DNA from: Erythrobacteraceae bacterium
GTDB lineage: Bacteria; Pseudomonadota; Alphaproteobacteria; Sphingomonadales; Sphingomonadaceae
Reading direction: 5' to 3'
Length of the DNA stretch: 64,000 nt
NCBI GenBank assembly: GCA_027489065.1
Contig: JAIYAM010000001.1
Coordinates: forward strand, 62,001-126,000
A model generated the notes under the pieces. It had not been told where the DNA came from. It did not search any database and saw only the letters and a list, made by a program, of their open reading frames with translations. The position numbers and the translations under genes were made by a program. Of the stretch, positions 28,202 through 37,206 are shown one piece after another (position 1 is the stretch's first letter; the number at the start of each line of letters is the position of its first letter).

Positions 28202-29333
28202 CATGGGGCTCCACCCTCCCGTCGCCATCGAAGCGCAAGGGCGCAGGCACATCGATCACCGGGCGGCGCGGGCGGGTTCCGCGCTTCAGGGCCATGACGA
28301 AAGCGACCAGCGAGGCGAGCGCGACATAGAGCTCCTCGCGCACCATCTGGTTCGGGCGCGTGGTGAAATAGACCGCGCGGGCGAGCTGCGGATATTCGAG
28401 CACCGGCAGGCCCGTTTCCGCCGCGATCTCGCGCATCGCCAGCGCGGTCTCGCCCCGGCCTTTCGCCAGCAGCAGCGGCGCGGGCGCGCGCGCCGGATCA
28501 TAGGTGAGCGCGACGGCAAAGTGCATCGGGTTGACGATCACGAACTGCGCATCCTTCATCGCCTTGGCGACCCCGCCGCGCGCCAGATCGCGCTGGCGCT
28601 GGCGGCGGGCGGACTTCATCTCGGGCGAGCCCTCGGCCTGCTTGTTCTCCTCCTTCATGTCCTGAAGGCTCATCTTGAGCCGCTTGTCGCGCTGGAAGCG
28701 TTGCAGCGGGTAATCGATCGCGGCGATCACCAGCAGCCCGATCAGCAGCACCCCGACAAGGCTGGTGATCGCCTCGAGCCCGAGCGCCACCTGCGCTTGG
28801 AGCGGCAGGGTGCCGAGCGCGAGGAGTTCGTGCATGCGGCCTTTCGCCCACATCCACGCGATCCCGCCGAGCAGCGCGAGCTTGGCAAGACCCTTGCCGA
28901 GCTCGATCAGCCCCTGCACGCCGAGGATGCGCTTGAAGCCTGCCAGCGGGTTGATGCGCGAGGCCTTGAAGGCGGCGTTGCCCGCGTTGAAGCGCCCCTC
29001 GCCCAGCAGCATCTGCGAGGCGACCGCGGCGGCGGCGACGAGCAGCCCGAGCGCGATCACCGGCGGCAGGGCAGCGAACGCCGCAGCGGCGAAGGCCTCT
29101 CCGGGGTCGAAGGTCGCGAGCGCGGCGGCATCGAAGGTCAGGCCTGCGCGGGCGACGGCGCCGAGCCCCTCGTTCAGCCATGCGCCGAGCCCGTAAAGCG
29201 CCAGCGCCCCCGCCCCCGTCACCGCCACCGTGGCGAGCTCGCGGGAGCGGAGGACATCGCCCTTCTTGGCGGCATCGGAACGGCGCTTGGGGGTTGGCGC
29301 GAAGGTTTTCTCGCCCGGAGTTTCTTCGGCCAT
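28197..29333 (-). CDS. flhB: Flagellar export switch protein FlhB
   Basis: From ATG 29333 the product has 378 residues. The N-terminus EKTFAPTPKRRSDAAKKGDV is the family signature. Four membrane helices follow (about 30-210), then the cytoplasmic switch domain. The self-cleavage site, normally Asn-Pro-Thr-His, reads Asn268-Pro269-Met270-His271. The Asn-Pro bond that is cut is kept, but the Thr is changed. FlhB sets export-substrate specificity together with FliK. The start overlaps the fliR stop (ATGA). Confidence 0.95.
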   Translation of the reverse strand: MAEETPGEKTFAPTPKRRSDAAKKGDVLRSRELATVAVTGAGALALYGLGAWLNEGLGAVARAGLTFDAAALATFDPGEAFAAAAFAALPPVIALGLLVAAAAVASQMLLGEGRFNAGNAAFKASRINPLAGFKRILGVQGLIELGKGLAKLALLGGIAWMWAKGRMHELLALGTLPLQAQVALGLEAITSLVGVLLIGLLVIAAIDYPLQRFQRDKRLKMSLQDMKEENKQAEGSPEMKSARRQRQRDLARGGVAKAMKDAQFVIVNPMHFAVALTYDPARAPAPLLLAKGRGETALAMREIAAETGLPVLEYPQLARAVYFTTRPNQMVREELYVALASLVAFVMALKRGTRPRRPVIDVPAPLRFDGDGRVEPHA

Positions 29334-30115
29334 CAGCGCGCCCCGATCAGCTGGGCGGACTGGCCCAGCGCCGTCTCGAGCACGCCCCTCAGCTGCATGG
29401 TCATCACCGGCAGCGCGATGATCATCGCGGCGATCCCGGCGAGCACGCCCGCCGGAAGCCCGAGCGCGAAGAGGTTGAGCGACGGCGCGGAGCGGGCCAG
29501 CAGGCCGGTGAGGATCTGCACCAGCAGCAGCACCAGCACCACCGGCAGCGCGATGGCGGCGGCGGTGGCCAGCCCGGCGCCGAAGAACATGACAAGGCTC
29601 TGCGCCCGCCATGCGCTCAACCCGTCACCGGCGGGGAGCAGGCGGTAGCTCTCGATCAGCAGCTCGAACCACAGAAGATGCGCGCCGGTGGCGTAGAACA
29701 GCAGGCTGAGGACAAGGCCGAAGAAGGTGCCGAGCGCGCCGGCCTGCGCGCCGCTTGCCGGGTCGATCGACGTGGCTATCGCGAGGCCCATCGTGCCCGC
29801 GATCTGTTCCGCCGCGATCAGGGGTATCGCGAAGGCGAGTTGCAGCACGAAGCCGAGCATCATCCCGATGGCGATCTCGTGCAGCACGGCGAGGATCGCG
29901 GCGATGCTCGCCATCGCGGGGGGCGGCGCAAGCGGCACCCAGCTTGCGACGAAATAGCCGAGCACGAGGCTGAGCAGGATCCGCAAGGGTGCGGGCACCG
30001 CCGTCCCACCGATCATCGGCGCGGCCATCAGCGCGGCCCCGCAGCGGATCGAGAGGAACAGGATGTGCCACAGCATCGCCTCGATGCTGCCGAAGCCGAA
30101 ATCGAGGACGTTCAT
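29333..30115 (-). CDS. fliR: Flagellar export apparatus protein FliR
   Basis: The 260-residue protein has six predicted membrane helices, with FliR's characteristic LRILLSLVLGYFVA, EIAIGMMLGFVLQLAF and AEQIAGTMGLAIAT blocks. It forms part of the FliPQR export gate in the membrane centre of the basal body. The stop overlaps the flhB start, so the gate and the switch are made together. Length is normal for the family. Confidence 0.93.
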   Translation of the reverse strand: MNVLDFGFGSIEAMLWHILFLSIRCGAALMAAPMIGGTAVPAPLRILLSLVLGYFVASWVPLAPPPAMASIAAILAVLHEIAIGMMLGFVLQLAFAIPLIAAEQIAGTMGLAIATSIDPASGAQAGALGTFFGLVLSLLFYATGAHLLWFELLIESYRLLPAGDGLSAWRAQSLVMFFGAGLATAAAIALPVVLVLLLVQILTGLLARSAPSLNLFALGLPAGVLAGIAAMIIALPVMTMQLRGVLETALGQSAQLIGAR

Positions 30116-30131
30116 GCGCGGCCCATCCGGC

Positions 30132-30404
30132 TCAGGCGCCCAGATCGGCGACCTGCGCCATGATCTCTCGGGTGAAGTCGGTGAGCAGCCCCATCATCGC
30201 CGCGCCCAGCACCACGAACACCAGCGCGGTGATCGCCAGCTTGGGGATGAAGGACAGGGTCTGCTCGTTGACCGAGGTGGCTGCCTGGATGATCCCGACG
30301 ACGAGGCCGACCACCAGCGCCGCGATCAGCGCCGGACCGGCGATCAGCGCGGTCACCCACAGCGTCTGGTCGGCGAGCGCGAGAAGCTGCGTGTCCTCGC
30401 CCAC
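30132..30404 (-). CDS. fliQ: Flagellar export apparatus protein FliQ
   Basis: The 90-residue protein starts at a GTG (30404) that overlaps the fliP stop (TAGTG). It has two membrane helices and the FliQ block GLVVGIIQAATSVNEQTLSFIP. FliQ is the small helical-hairpin subunit of the FliPQR gate. The GTG start is chosen because it gives the canonical length; the frame runs further upstream inside fliP as an overlap artefact. Confidence 0.93.
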   Translation of the reverse strand: MGEDTQLLALADQTLWVTALIAGPALIAALVVGLVVGIIQAATSVNEQTLSFIPKLAITALVFVVLGAAMMGLLTDFTREIMAQVADLGA

Positions 30405-31234
30405 TAGGAGAAGCTCATCGCAAGGCTGCCCATCAACAGCGCCCAGCCGTCGACCAGCACGAACAGCAGCAGCTTGAAGGGCAGGGATATGATCGTCGGG
30501 CTCAGCATCATCATGCCGAGGCTCATGAGCACGCTCGCCACCACGAGATCGATGACGAGGAAGGGCAGGAAGATCATGAAGCCGATCTGGAAGGCGGTCT
30601 GGAGTTCGGAGGTGACGAAGGCGGGCAGCAGGATCGAGAAGGGCACATCCGCGCCGCTCTTGAAGGTCCCGCCGCCCGCCACATCGGTGAACATCATCAG
30701 GTTCGATTCGCGGGTCTGGCGCAGCATGAAGGCATGGAACGCCTCGCCTGCCTCGCCAATCGCGGCATCGGCGCTGATGGTGCCCGCGGCGTAGGGCGCG
30801 ATCGCCTGGGTGTTCACCACGTCGAGGGTCGGGGCCATGACGAAGAGCGAGAGGAACAGCGCCAGCCCCGCCAGCACCTGCCCCGGGGGCGATCCCTGCA
30901 AGCCCAGCGCCTGCCGCAGGATCGAGAGCACCACGAGGATGCGCAGGAAGCTCGTCATCATCAGCACCAGCGCGGGCAGGATGGTGAGGAGCCCCATCAC
31001 CACCAGCAGCTGGAGCGACATGCTCAAGGGGCTGTCCCCCCCTCCATTGGCACCCGCACCCTTGTCCCCCAGCGCCCGCTCGACCGCCGCGCCGACGCCT
31101 GCCGAAACCGGATCGGGTGCGGGCATGGTGGCGGCGGCAGGCGCGGCGGCGTGCGCCAGCTCGGGCGTGAGCCATAACATGGTTAACGCGGCAAGGCAGG
31201 CGAGGGCCGCACGGACTATCGGGAAGCGGAGCAT
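30404..31234 (-). CDS. fliP: Flagellar export apparatus protein FliP
   Basis: The ATG at 31234 overlaps the fliO stop and begins a cleavable signal peptide ([22 protein letters not shown]), as expected for FliP. The 276-residue product has the conserved [18 protein letters not shown] and [17 protein letters not shown] blocks and four membrane helices. FliP pentamers build the core of the export gate. A short Gly/Ala-rich linker follows the signal peptide. Confidence 0.95.
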   Translation of the reverse strand: MLRFPIVRAALACLAALTMLWLTPELAHAAAPAAATMPAPDPVSAGVGAAVERALGDKGAGANGGGDSPLSMSLQLLVVMGLLTILPALVLMMTSFLRILVVLSILRQALGLQGSPPGQVLAGLALFLSLFVMAPTLDVVNTQAIAPYAAGTISADAAIGEAGEAFHAFMLRQTRESNLMMFTDVAGGGTFKSGADVPFSILLPAFVTSELQTAFQIGFMIFLPFLVIDLVVASVLMSLGMMMLSPTIISLPFKLLLFVLVDGWALLMGSLAMSFS

Positions 31235-31545
31235 CAGACGTTCTCCGGCAGGATCGCAGGCGCAGGCGTTTCGCCCAGCGCGACTTCGCCGAGCCGGACC
31301 ATCCCCTGCCGGGTGCAACCGAGCAGGATCTCGCGGTCACGGAAGCGCACAACGGCAAGCTTCATGCCCGGCCCGATCAGGCTCGTCTCGACCAGCTGGA
31401 GCTGGCGCGCGCTCCCGGCGCGAGCGCCCGCGCCGGACGCGCCCTGAAGGCGGGTCTGGAGCCAGCGGGTCAGCCACAGGCTGCCCCAGATCAGCCCACC
31501 CAGCAGCGGCAGCAGCAGCGCGAGGCGCAGGAGATATTCGAGCAT
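31234..31545 (-). CDS. fliO: Flagellar biosynthesis protein FliO
   Basis: The 103-residue protein has one N-terminal membrane helix ([20 protein letters not shown]) and a small cytoplasmic domain ([26 protein letters not shown]). That is the whole of FliO, which chaperones FliP assembly. Position between fliN and fliP and a four-base overlap with fliP support the call despite weak family conservation. Confidence 0.87.
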   Translation of the reverse strand: MLEYLLRLALLLPLLGGLIWGSLWLTRWLQTRLQGASGAGARAGSARQLQLVETSLIGPGMKLAVVRFRDREILLGCTRQGMVRLGEVALGETPAPAILPENV

Positions 31546-31557
31546 CGCGGGGCCGCC

Positions 31558-31977
31558 CTACTTGAGCAGGTCGTCAAGGTTGAAGGGATCGTCGTCGACA
31601 GGCGCAGGGGCCGGTGCCTCGGGTTCGGGCGCTGTGAAGTCGGCAGCAGAAGCAGGGGCGGGAGCCGGAGCGGAAGTGGCAGCGGCAGGCGGGGCCATGC
31701 CCGGCGGCGGGGGCACGTCCTGCCCGTCCTCGCCCACCAGGCTTACGATCCGCAGGGCAAAGCGGCCCTTCTCGGCCACCACCTCACCGCGCGCAATCAC
31801 CCGGCCATTGGCGGTGACATCGAGCAGCTCGTCGGTCAGCCGGTCGAGCGTCACGGTGCTCCCCTCGCCAAGCGTCAGCACGTCGCGCAGCGGCAACTCG
31901 GCCCGGCCAAGCTCGACCGAAAGGCGCACGGCGACATCGCCGAAGCGGGAGAAAGCGGCAGGCTGGACAGCGTTCAT
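31558..31977 (-). CDS. fliN: Flagellar motor switch protein FliN
   Basis: The 139-residue protein carries the SpoA/FliN domain in its first 85 residues (VRLSVELGRAELPLRDVLTLG...ANGRVIARGEVV). A Pro/Ala-rich tail of about 50 residues ends in NLDDLLK. In most FliN proteins the low-complexity extension is N-terminal, so a C-terminal one is slightly unusual. FliN forms the lower C-ring ring and docks FliH. The start overlaps the fliM stop. Confidence 0.88.
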   Translation of the reverse strand: MNAVQPAAFSRFGDVAVRLSVELGRAELPLRDVLTLGEGSTVTLDRLTDELLDVTANGRVIARGEVVAEKGRFALRIVSLVGEDGQDVPPPPGMAPPAAATSAPAPAPASAADFTAPEPEAPAPAPVDDDPFNLDDLLK

Positions 31978-32954
31978 GGCCGGGCACCTTGATGAGCGAC
32001 AGGGGGATACGTAGCGTGAGCGGAAGGCGGGAAGCGGGTCAGGCGGATCGCCATGTGGTCCGCTGCGGTGCCGACGCTGCCGTGGGCGAGCAGGGTCTCG
32101 CCGACCATCAGCGGCACCTGCCGCCCCATCGTCAGCGGGATCATGTCACCCGGGGCGAGGGTCTGGAGCCGGGCGAGCGAGAGATCGAATTCGGCAAGCA
32201 CCACGTGGAGCGGCAGCGGCACCTCGGCAAAGGGAGTGGCGAGGCCGGTCGCAGGGCTGCGGGCAAGGCGCGGGCGAACACGGCGGCGGCCACCGGGCAG
32301 CAGGCGCCCCATCCGCTCGGCCGCCACGGCCAGCGCCGCACGCCAGGTGCAGCCCTGCCGGTTGGCGATCTCGATGACGAAGAACAGCGCCTCGTCGTCA
32401 AGCGCGAAGGGCTTGAGGCGCGCCGCGCTCTCGCTGCGCACGATCACCTCTCCGGATTTGGAAGCGGCGGCCCCGGCGGCGGCGATCGGCGGCGGCATGT
32501 CGCCATAGCTTGCACGGGTGATCGCGGCGGCGATCATCGTCGCGGTCTCCTCGACCAGCAGCGCCGCCGACCGCGGCAGCACCTCGGGCACGCCCCCCGC
32601 GATCCGCCCGTCCCCGCCGAAGCTGCGGTCGGTGAGCGCGATCGCGGTGGCGAAATCGAAGCTGAGCAGCGCGGTCTCGCCGGTCGCGCCGACCCGGACG
32701 AGGCTGTTGGCGGCGATCTGGCCAATGCGCTTCAGCGCGTCGGCGCCGGTCATCCTCTCGGGCTCGCCGATGCCGACCTCGAGCCGGTCGCCCGAGAGCA
32801 GGGCCGACAGGTCGTCGGCGAGCAACCGCGCAAGGTCACGCCGCCAAGCGGCCAGCAGCGCGGCGCTTTCCTCGGGACGCGGCCCGCGTGTGGTGAGCTC
32901 CGGGCAGTGCACCGCCGCAGCGCGCGCCGCGCCGAAATCATGGGCCATCCTCAT
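31974..32954 (-). CDS. fliM: Flagellar motor switch protein FliM
   Basis: From ATG 32954 the product has 326 residues: a FliM middle domain (around 40-230) and a C-terminal SpoA domain (VPLPLHVVLAEFDLSLARLQTL). The N-terminal CheY-binding peptide of typical FliM proteins (LSQxEIDALL) is not evident; the sequence begins MRMAHDFGAARAAAVH instead. Coupling to chemotaxis may therefore differ. FliM sits between FliG and FliN in the C-ring. It overlaps both flanking genes. Confidence 0.88.
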   Translation of the reverse strand: MRMAHDFGAARAAAVHCPELTTRGPRPEESAALLAAWRRDLARLLADDLSALLSGDRLEVGIGEPERMTGADALKRIGQIAANSLVRVGATGETALLSFDFATAIALTDRSFGGDGRIAGGVPEVLPRSAALLVEETATMIAAAITRASYGDMPPPIAAAGAAASKSGEVIVRSESAARLKPFALDDEALFFVIEIANRQGCTWRAALAVAAERMGRLLPGGRRRVRPRLARSPATGLATPFAEVPLPLHVVLAEFDLSLARLQTLAPGDMIPLTMGRQVPLMVGETLLAHGSVGTAADHMAIRLTRFPPSAHATYPPVAHQGARP

Positions 32955-33550
32955 TGGACGAGGAACCCCTTGAAGTGGACCGCATCGATCCCGCCGAAGC
33001 CCTCTTTCTCCTCGAGCACCTCGTTGATCGCCTTGGCGAGCCTTCCGGCAATGCGCTTCTTGCCGTCCACGCTGTAGGCCTCGGCCTCGGTGGTGGCGGC
33101 GAGCTGGGCGAGGATCGCCGAACGGATCGCGAGTTCGTGGGTCTTGACCCATTGCAGCACCCGCCCGTCGCGGCGGGTCGAAACCGCGAGCTCGACCTGC
33201 ACCAGCCCCGGCGAATCCGCGAGGTTGGAGGTGAAGCCCTCGGCGAAGGAGTAATAGGCGGTGCGATACTTGCTCCCGCCCTCGCCATAGACGGGGGCGG
33301 CGGCGTCCTTCTCCTTGCTCGCACCGGCAAAGGGATAGGGGTCCTCATCGGACTTGAGCACCAGCTTGGGCTCGTCGGGTTCGTGCTTGCTTTCCATGCC
33401 GGGGATCAATCCCATCGCGAAGGCGCCGTAAGCCCCGCCCGCGCCGAGCCCGAGCAGCACCACGGCGCCGAGGACCAGCTTGATCGCTCCGCCCTTCCCG
33501 GACTTGCCGCCTTCGCCCGCATTGTCGGACTTGTCCTTGCCCTTGGCCAC
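32951..33550 (-). CDS. fliL: Flagellar basal-body-associated protein FliL
   Basis: The 199-residue protein has a charged N-terminus, one membrane helix (KLVLGAVVLLGLGAGGAYGAFA) and a periplasmic FliL domain ending DAVHFKGFLVQ. FliL surrounds the stators and improves torque. It overlaps fliM by four bases. The family's C-terminal LFTDFLVQ-type ending is recognisable. Confidence 0.92.
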   Translation of the reverse strand: MAKGKDKSDNAGEGGKSGKGGAIKLVLGAVVLLGLGAGGAYGAFAMGLIPGMESKHEPDEPKLVLKSDEDPYPFAGASKEKDAAAPVYGEGGSKYRTAYYSFAEGFTSNLADSPGLVQVELAVSTRRDGRVLQWVKTHELAIRSAILAQLAATTEAEAYSVDGKKRIAGRLAKAINEVLEEKEGFGGIDAVHFKGFLVQ

Positions 33551-33587
33551 CGTGTCAGCTCCCCGTTGTCTTCAACTTGCGTCGTCG

Positions 33588-35408
33588 TCAGGCGAACAGC
33601 CCGCCGGAAGGCGAGGCCGGGCTGGCGGAGCCGTTCTCCTCCGCCTCGGAACGGGCCGCGAGTGCGGCGGCGGTCGAGGAGCGGCGGTGGTCCGGCGCAG
33701 CCTCGCCGTCTCGCGATCCCGATTGCCCGAGGTATGGTTGCGAGGCCCCTTGCCCGCCACTAGGGGATGACCCTGAGCGGTGCTCGCCAGTCCCGCTCTG
33801 GAACGCCCCGTTCTGGCCCATCTGCCCTCCGGAGGCGTCGGGCGAGGCCGACGCGGCGGCCACGGCGCGATCGGCAAGGGCGGCCTGGATCGCCGGGACG
33901 AAGCCCGGATCGCGGCTCGCCAGAACCGCACGCCAGCCCTCGGCCCCGCTCGCCTCGAGCCGCAGCGAAACCGCCCCGAACTCGGCATGCTGGAGCGTCA
34001 TCGCGGGCCTTGCCGCGCGGAGCGCCTCACGAAGGTCGCCGACCTGGTCGATGGTCGATTGCTGTGTCGATGGCTGCTGGGGTGCCGGAGCGTGGCTGCG
34101 CGAATCCCCGCGCTCGGTGACGGGCACAGGCGCCTGTGGCAGCGCGGCGGCCGGCGCGGTGTTGGCGGAAGGGGCGGGTGCATCGGACCAAGCGGCGGCG
34201 TCAGGTGCTGCCACCTCGGCAAGCGCCGCGAATACGGCAGGATCGGGCGCGATGGCCGGAGCCGACGCAAACGCCGCTGACTGCGAGACGCCATGCCGGG
34301 GCGAGGCCGCCGGAGCGGCGCGAGCAGGCTCGGAGGAGAGAGCCGGGAGCGCGTCTCCCTCCCCGGCCGGCGCCGCTGGCGGGGCGGGGAACAGTGCCGC
34401 AGGGGCGGGGGTGATGGATGTTGGCGGTGCCGCGGGCTTCGGTGCAGGCGTTGCGGCAAGTCGCATCGCAGCCGGGGCCGACGCCACGATCGTGACCGGT
34501 CCGGATGCGGCAAGGGGATCGGGAACCTCTGACGGCGGGGCAACGGGTGGCACCGCCGGCGCAATGCTCTGCGCGACAGGAGGAGAGGCGATCGGGGCGG
34601 CGAAGGACGACGGCAGATCAGGCTCCCCGAGATCGGGATCGTCAGCCCCATCCGGCGAGGTGGTTGCAGGAGCGGGCTCGGGCAACCCCGATGCCAAGGG
34701 CAGGGTGGCATTCACGGCCGCAAGAGCCGGAGAGCGGAATGGGGCCGATTCGCGGGACAGCGCAGGCTCGCTGGGCGAGGCTGCGACCGGCACGGGTCCG
34801 GCATCATCGGCGCCCACCACCGGGACAGCATCGTCCTCGATGCGCCGGACGAGCGGGCTGACAGCCGGCAGCGGTGTGAGGCCTGAGGGCGTGTTCGGGA
34901 GCAGCAGCAGCGCCGCGGCGTTCGTCTCCGGCGCCGCGATCTGCTCCGCACTGGGCTCTGGCGCGGTGGTGTCGGCCTCCGGACTGCGTGGCAGCGCCCC
35001 TTCCGGCGCGGGCGCAAGCGGCGCGGGCGGCATCGGCATTGGCACAACCGGCAAGGCGGCGCCCGGCAGCGGCAGGTTCCTGCCGGTCGGCATCCGCTCC
35101 GCGAGCGCCGGAACCGGCCCGGCCATGGTCGCCGCAGGCGCGGGGACGAGAAGCGCTGTCCGGCCCGGGCCGCCGCTCGTCAGGGTGCCGGGCAGGCTGA
35201 TGGCAGGGGCAGGCGGGGCAGGCTCCTCCGTGAGCATCGGCCCGGTCGACGCAGGCACCACTGCGGCGGCACTGACCGGCGGCAGGGCCGCGTCCAGAAG
35301 CCCTGCGAAATCGAGCCCGTTGCCCTCGCCCGTGCCCAAGGGTGGCAGGGCCGGCATGGAGGCGGGCATGGGCGACAGGGAGAGCGTCTCGGGCAGGAAG
35401 GGGATCAT
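33588..35408 (-). CDS. fliK: Flagellar hook-length control protein FliK
   Basis: The 606-residue product is dominated by a Pro/Ala-rich ruler region (about 50-420). Near residue 470 lies a compact domain, LREALRAARPAMTLQHAEFG followed by VSLRLEASG, which matches the Flg_hook (FliK C) fold. A Gly/Ser-rich tail follows. FliK measures the hook and triggers the FlhB switch. The ATG at 35408 follows GAGGACGTGACG. Low complexity makes similarity searches weak, but position and layout support the call. Confidence 0.8.
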   Translation of the reverse strand: MIPFLPETLSLSPMPASMPALPPLGTGEGNGLDFAGLLDAALPPVSAAAVVPASTGPMLTEEPAPPAPAISLPGTLTSGGPGRTALLVPAPAATMAGPVPALAERMPTGRNLPLPGAALPVVPMPMPPAPLAPAPEGALPRSPEADTTAPEPSAEQIAAPETNAAALLLLPNTPSGLTPLPAVSPLVRRIEDDAVPVVGADDAGPVPVAASPSEPALSRESAPFRSPALAAVNATLPLASGLPEPAPATTSPDGADDPDLGEPDLPSSFAAPIASPPVAQSIAPAVPPVAPPSEVPDPLAASGPVTIVASAPAAMRLAATPAPKPAAPPTSITPAPAALFPAPPAAPAGEGDALPALSSEPARAAPAASPRHGVSQSAAFASAPAIAPDPAVFAALAEVAAPDAAAWSDAPAPSANTAPAAALPQAPVPVTERGDSRSHAPAPQQPSTQQSTIDQVGDLREALRAARPAMTLQHAEFGAVSLRLEASGAEGWRAVLASRDPGFVPAIQAALADRAVAAASASPDASGGQMGQNGAFQSGTGEHRSGSSPSGGQGASQPYLGQSGSRDGEAAPDHRRSSTAAALAARSEAEENGSASPASPSGGLFA

Positions 35409-35453
35409 CGTCACGTCCTCACGACAGGCGCCGGTCAGCGGCACGGCCTTGCA

Positions 35454-35885
35454 TCATTCCAGAGATTGCAACTTGCGTGCCAGCGGCAGTCCGTGCCCCT
35501 GCTCACGCCGCTCCTTCGCCGCGTCGAGGGCGGCGCGGGCCTCGGTCTCCAGCTCGGCGAGGCGGCGTGCGCGGGTCTCGGCGAGGGCCAGGGCCTCGGT
35601 CGCCCAGGCGCTCTGGCGGCGCGCGTCCTGCGCCCCGCCCTCGGCATGGGCAGCGATCTGGGCGAGTCCGGCGGTGAAGGCCGCCCGCCCCTGCAAGGCG
35701 GCGCCAGAGGTTTCCCCCGCACGCGGCGCGCTGGCCGCGACCAGCCGACGGCTCCGTTCGGCCAGCGCGTGGCTGCGCGCCTCGGCCTCGAGCGTTTCGG
35801 CGAGGCCGCGCAGCGCCTGCTTCCTCGCCACATCGGCGATCAGCCGCTGGCGTGCGATCAGCGCGAGGCGCCGCGCCTCACGCAT
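35454..35885 (-). CDS. fliJ: FliJ-like export chaperone
   Basis: This 143-residue protein is almost entirely charged helix (Arg/Ala/Glu-rich), as expected for the FliJ coiled coil that links FliI ATPase to FlhA. It overlaps the fliI stop by eight bases, exactly where fliJ belongs in fliHIJK order. Sequence similarity to known FliJ is too weak to recognise directly, so the call rests on position, length and coiled-coil character. Confidence 0.65.
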   Translation of the reverse strand: MREARRLALIARQRLIADVARKQALRGLAETLEAEARSHALAERSRRLVAASAPRAGETSGAALQGRAAFTAGLAQIAAHAEGGAQDARRQSAWATEALALAETRARRLAELETEARAALDAAKERREQGHGLPLARKLQSLE

Positions 35886-37206
35886 CCTGCATCAGCGCCA
35901 GCAAGGCCGCCTGGCTCGGGCCCAGCGCCTCGGCTTGCCCGCGCGCCTGCGTCAGGAAGGCGTCGATCGGCTGCGACAGCGCAAGCGCCTCGTCGAGCAG
36001 CGGGTCGCCCCCGGCGCGGTAGGCCCCCATCATCACCAGATCGCGCCCGGCTTCACGTGCCGCGATCAGCGCGCGCAACCGGCGGGCGGCAGCGGCAATC
36101 GGCGGCGGGACGAGATCGTCCATCACCCGGCTCAGCGAGGCGGGCACGTCGATCGCAGGGTAGTGCCCGCGCTGCGCCAGTTCGCGCGAGAGCACGACAT
36201 GCCCATCAAGGATCGCCCGCGCAGTATCGACCACCGGATCATTGGTGTCGTCCCCGTCGGCGAGCACGGTGTAGATGCCGGTGACCGCCCCGCCGGACCG
36301 AGCGGAATTCCCCGCCCGCTCGACAAGGCGCGTGACCGCGGCAAGCGCGCTCGGAGGATAGCCCCGCGCCGCTCCGGGCTCGCCGAGCACCAGCGCCAGC
36401 TCGCGCGCAGCGTGGGCGACCCGGGTCAGGCTGTCGAGGATCAACAGCACCTCGCGGCCCTGAGCACGGAAATACTCGGCAATGCTGCTGGCATATTGCG
36501 CAGCGCGCAGCCGCAGGTTGGGCGCATGGTCGGCGGGAACCGCGACCACCACGATCCCGCCCCGCCGCGCGCCCGCCATGTGCCGGTTCACGAAGTCCGA
36601 AACCTCGCGCGCGCGCTCACCGATCAGCGCCACGACGGTGACGTCGGCGACCGCATGGCCGGCGATGGTATCGACCAGCACCGACTTGCCGACGCCCGAG
36701 CCGGCCATGATTCCCAGCCTCTGCCCCACACCCATCGTGGCGAGCGCGTTGATCGCGCGCACCCCGCAGTCGAACGGCTTGCGCACGCTCGCCCGCTCGA
36801 GCGCGCCTTCGCGGCGACCGGCGAGCGGCCAGGCGAGCGGCAGGTCGAGCCGCGGGCCGCCGTCGATCGGCTCGCCGAGCGCATCGACCGCGCGGCCAAG
36901 CAGCGCCTCGCCGACCCGCACCTCTCCGGGTGCTCCGAGCGCCCGCACCCGCGCCTGCGGGCGCAGCAGCATGGCATCTCCCAGAAGCATCATCAGCGAA
37001 TGCCCGGCGCGAAAGCCGATTACCTCGGCGAGGCACTCCGCGCCCGCATCATTCTCGATCAGCCCCAGCGAGCCGACCGGCAGCGGAAGCCCGGCGACCT
37101 CGATCAGCCCGCCGTCGCAGGCGACCACGCGCCCCGTCAGCACCGGACCGGCGGCGACCGGCGCGCTGCGCATGCGGGCAAGATCGAGCTGGAGCTCGGC
37201 GATCAT
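35878..37206 (-). CDS. fliI: Flagellum-specific ATPase FliI
   Basis: From ATG 37206 the 442-residue product has the F1-beta-like motifs: Walker A GSGVGKS, Walker B LLILDSLTR, and the export-ATPase hallmarks RAREVSDFV and DGHVVLSRELA. FliI with FliH and FliJ energises export at the base of the flagellum. The frame continues far upstream only as an overlap with fliH. The start overlaps the fliH stop by four bases. Confidence 0.95.
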   Translation of the reverse strand: MIAELQLDLARMRSAPVAAGPVLTGRVVACDGGLIEVAGLPLPVGSLGLIENDAGAECLAEVIGFRAGHSLMMLLGDAMLLRPQARVRALGAPGEVRVGEALLGRAVDALGEPIDGGPRLDLPLAWPLAGRREGALERASVRKPFDCGVRAINALATMGVGQRLGIMAGSGVGKSVLVDTIAGHAVADVTVVALIGERAREVSDFVNRHMAGARRGGIVVVAVPADHAPNLRLRAAQYASSIAEYFRAQGREVLLILDSLTRVAHAARELALVLGEPGAARGYPPSALAAVTRLVERAGNSARSGGAVTGIYTVLADGDDTNDPVVDTARAILDGHVVLSRELAQRGHYPAIDVPASLSRVMDDLVPPPIAAAARRLRALIAAREAGRDLVMMGAYRAGGDPLLDEALALSQPIDAFLTQARGQAEALGPSQAALLALMQDA

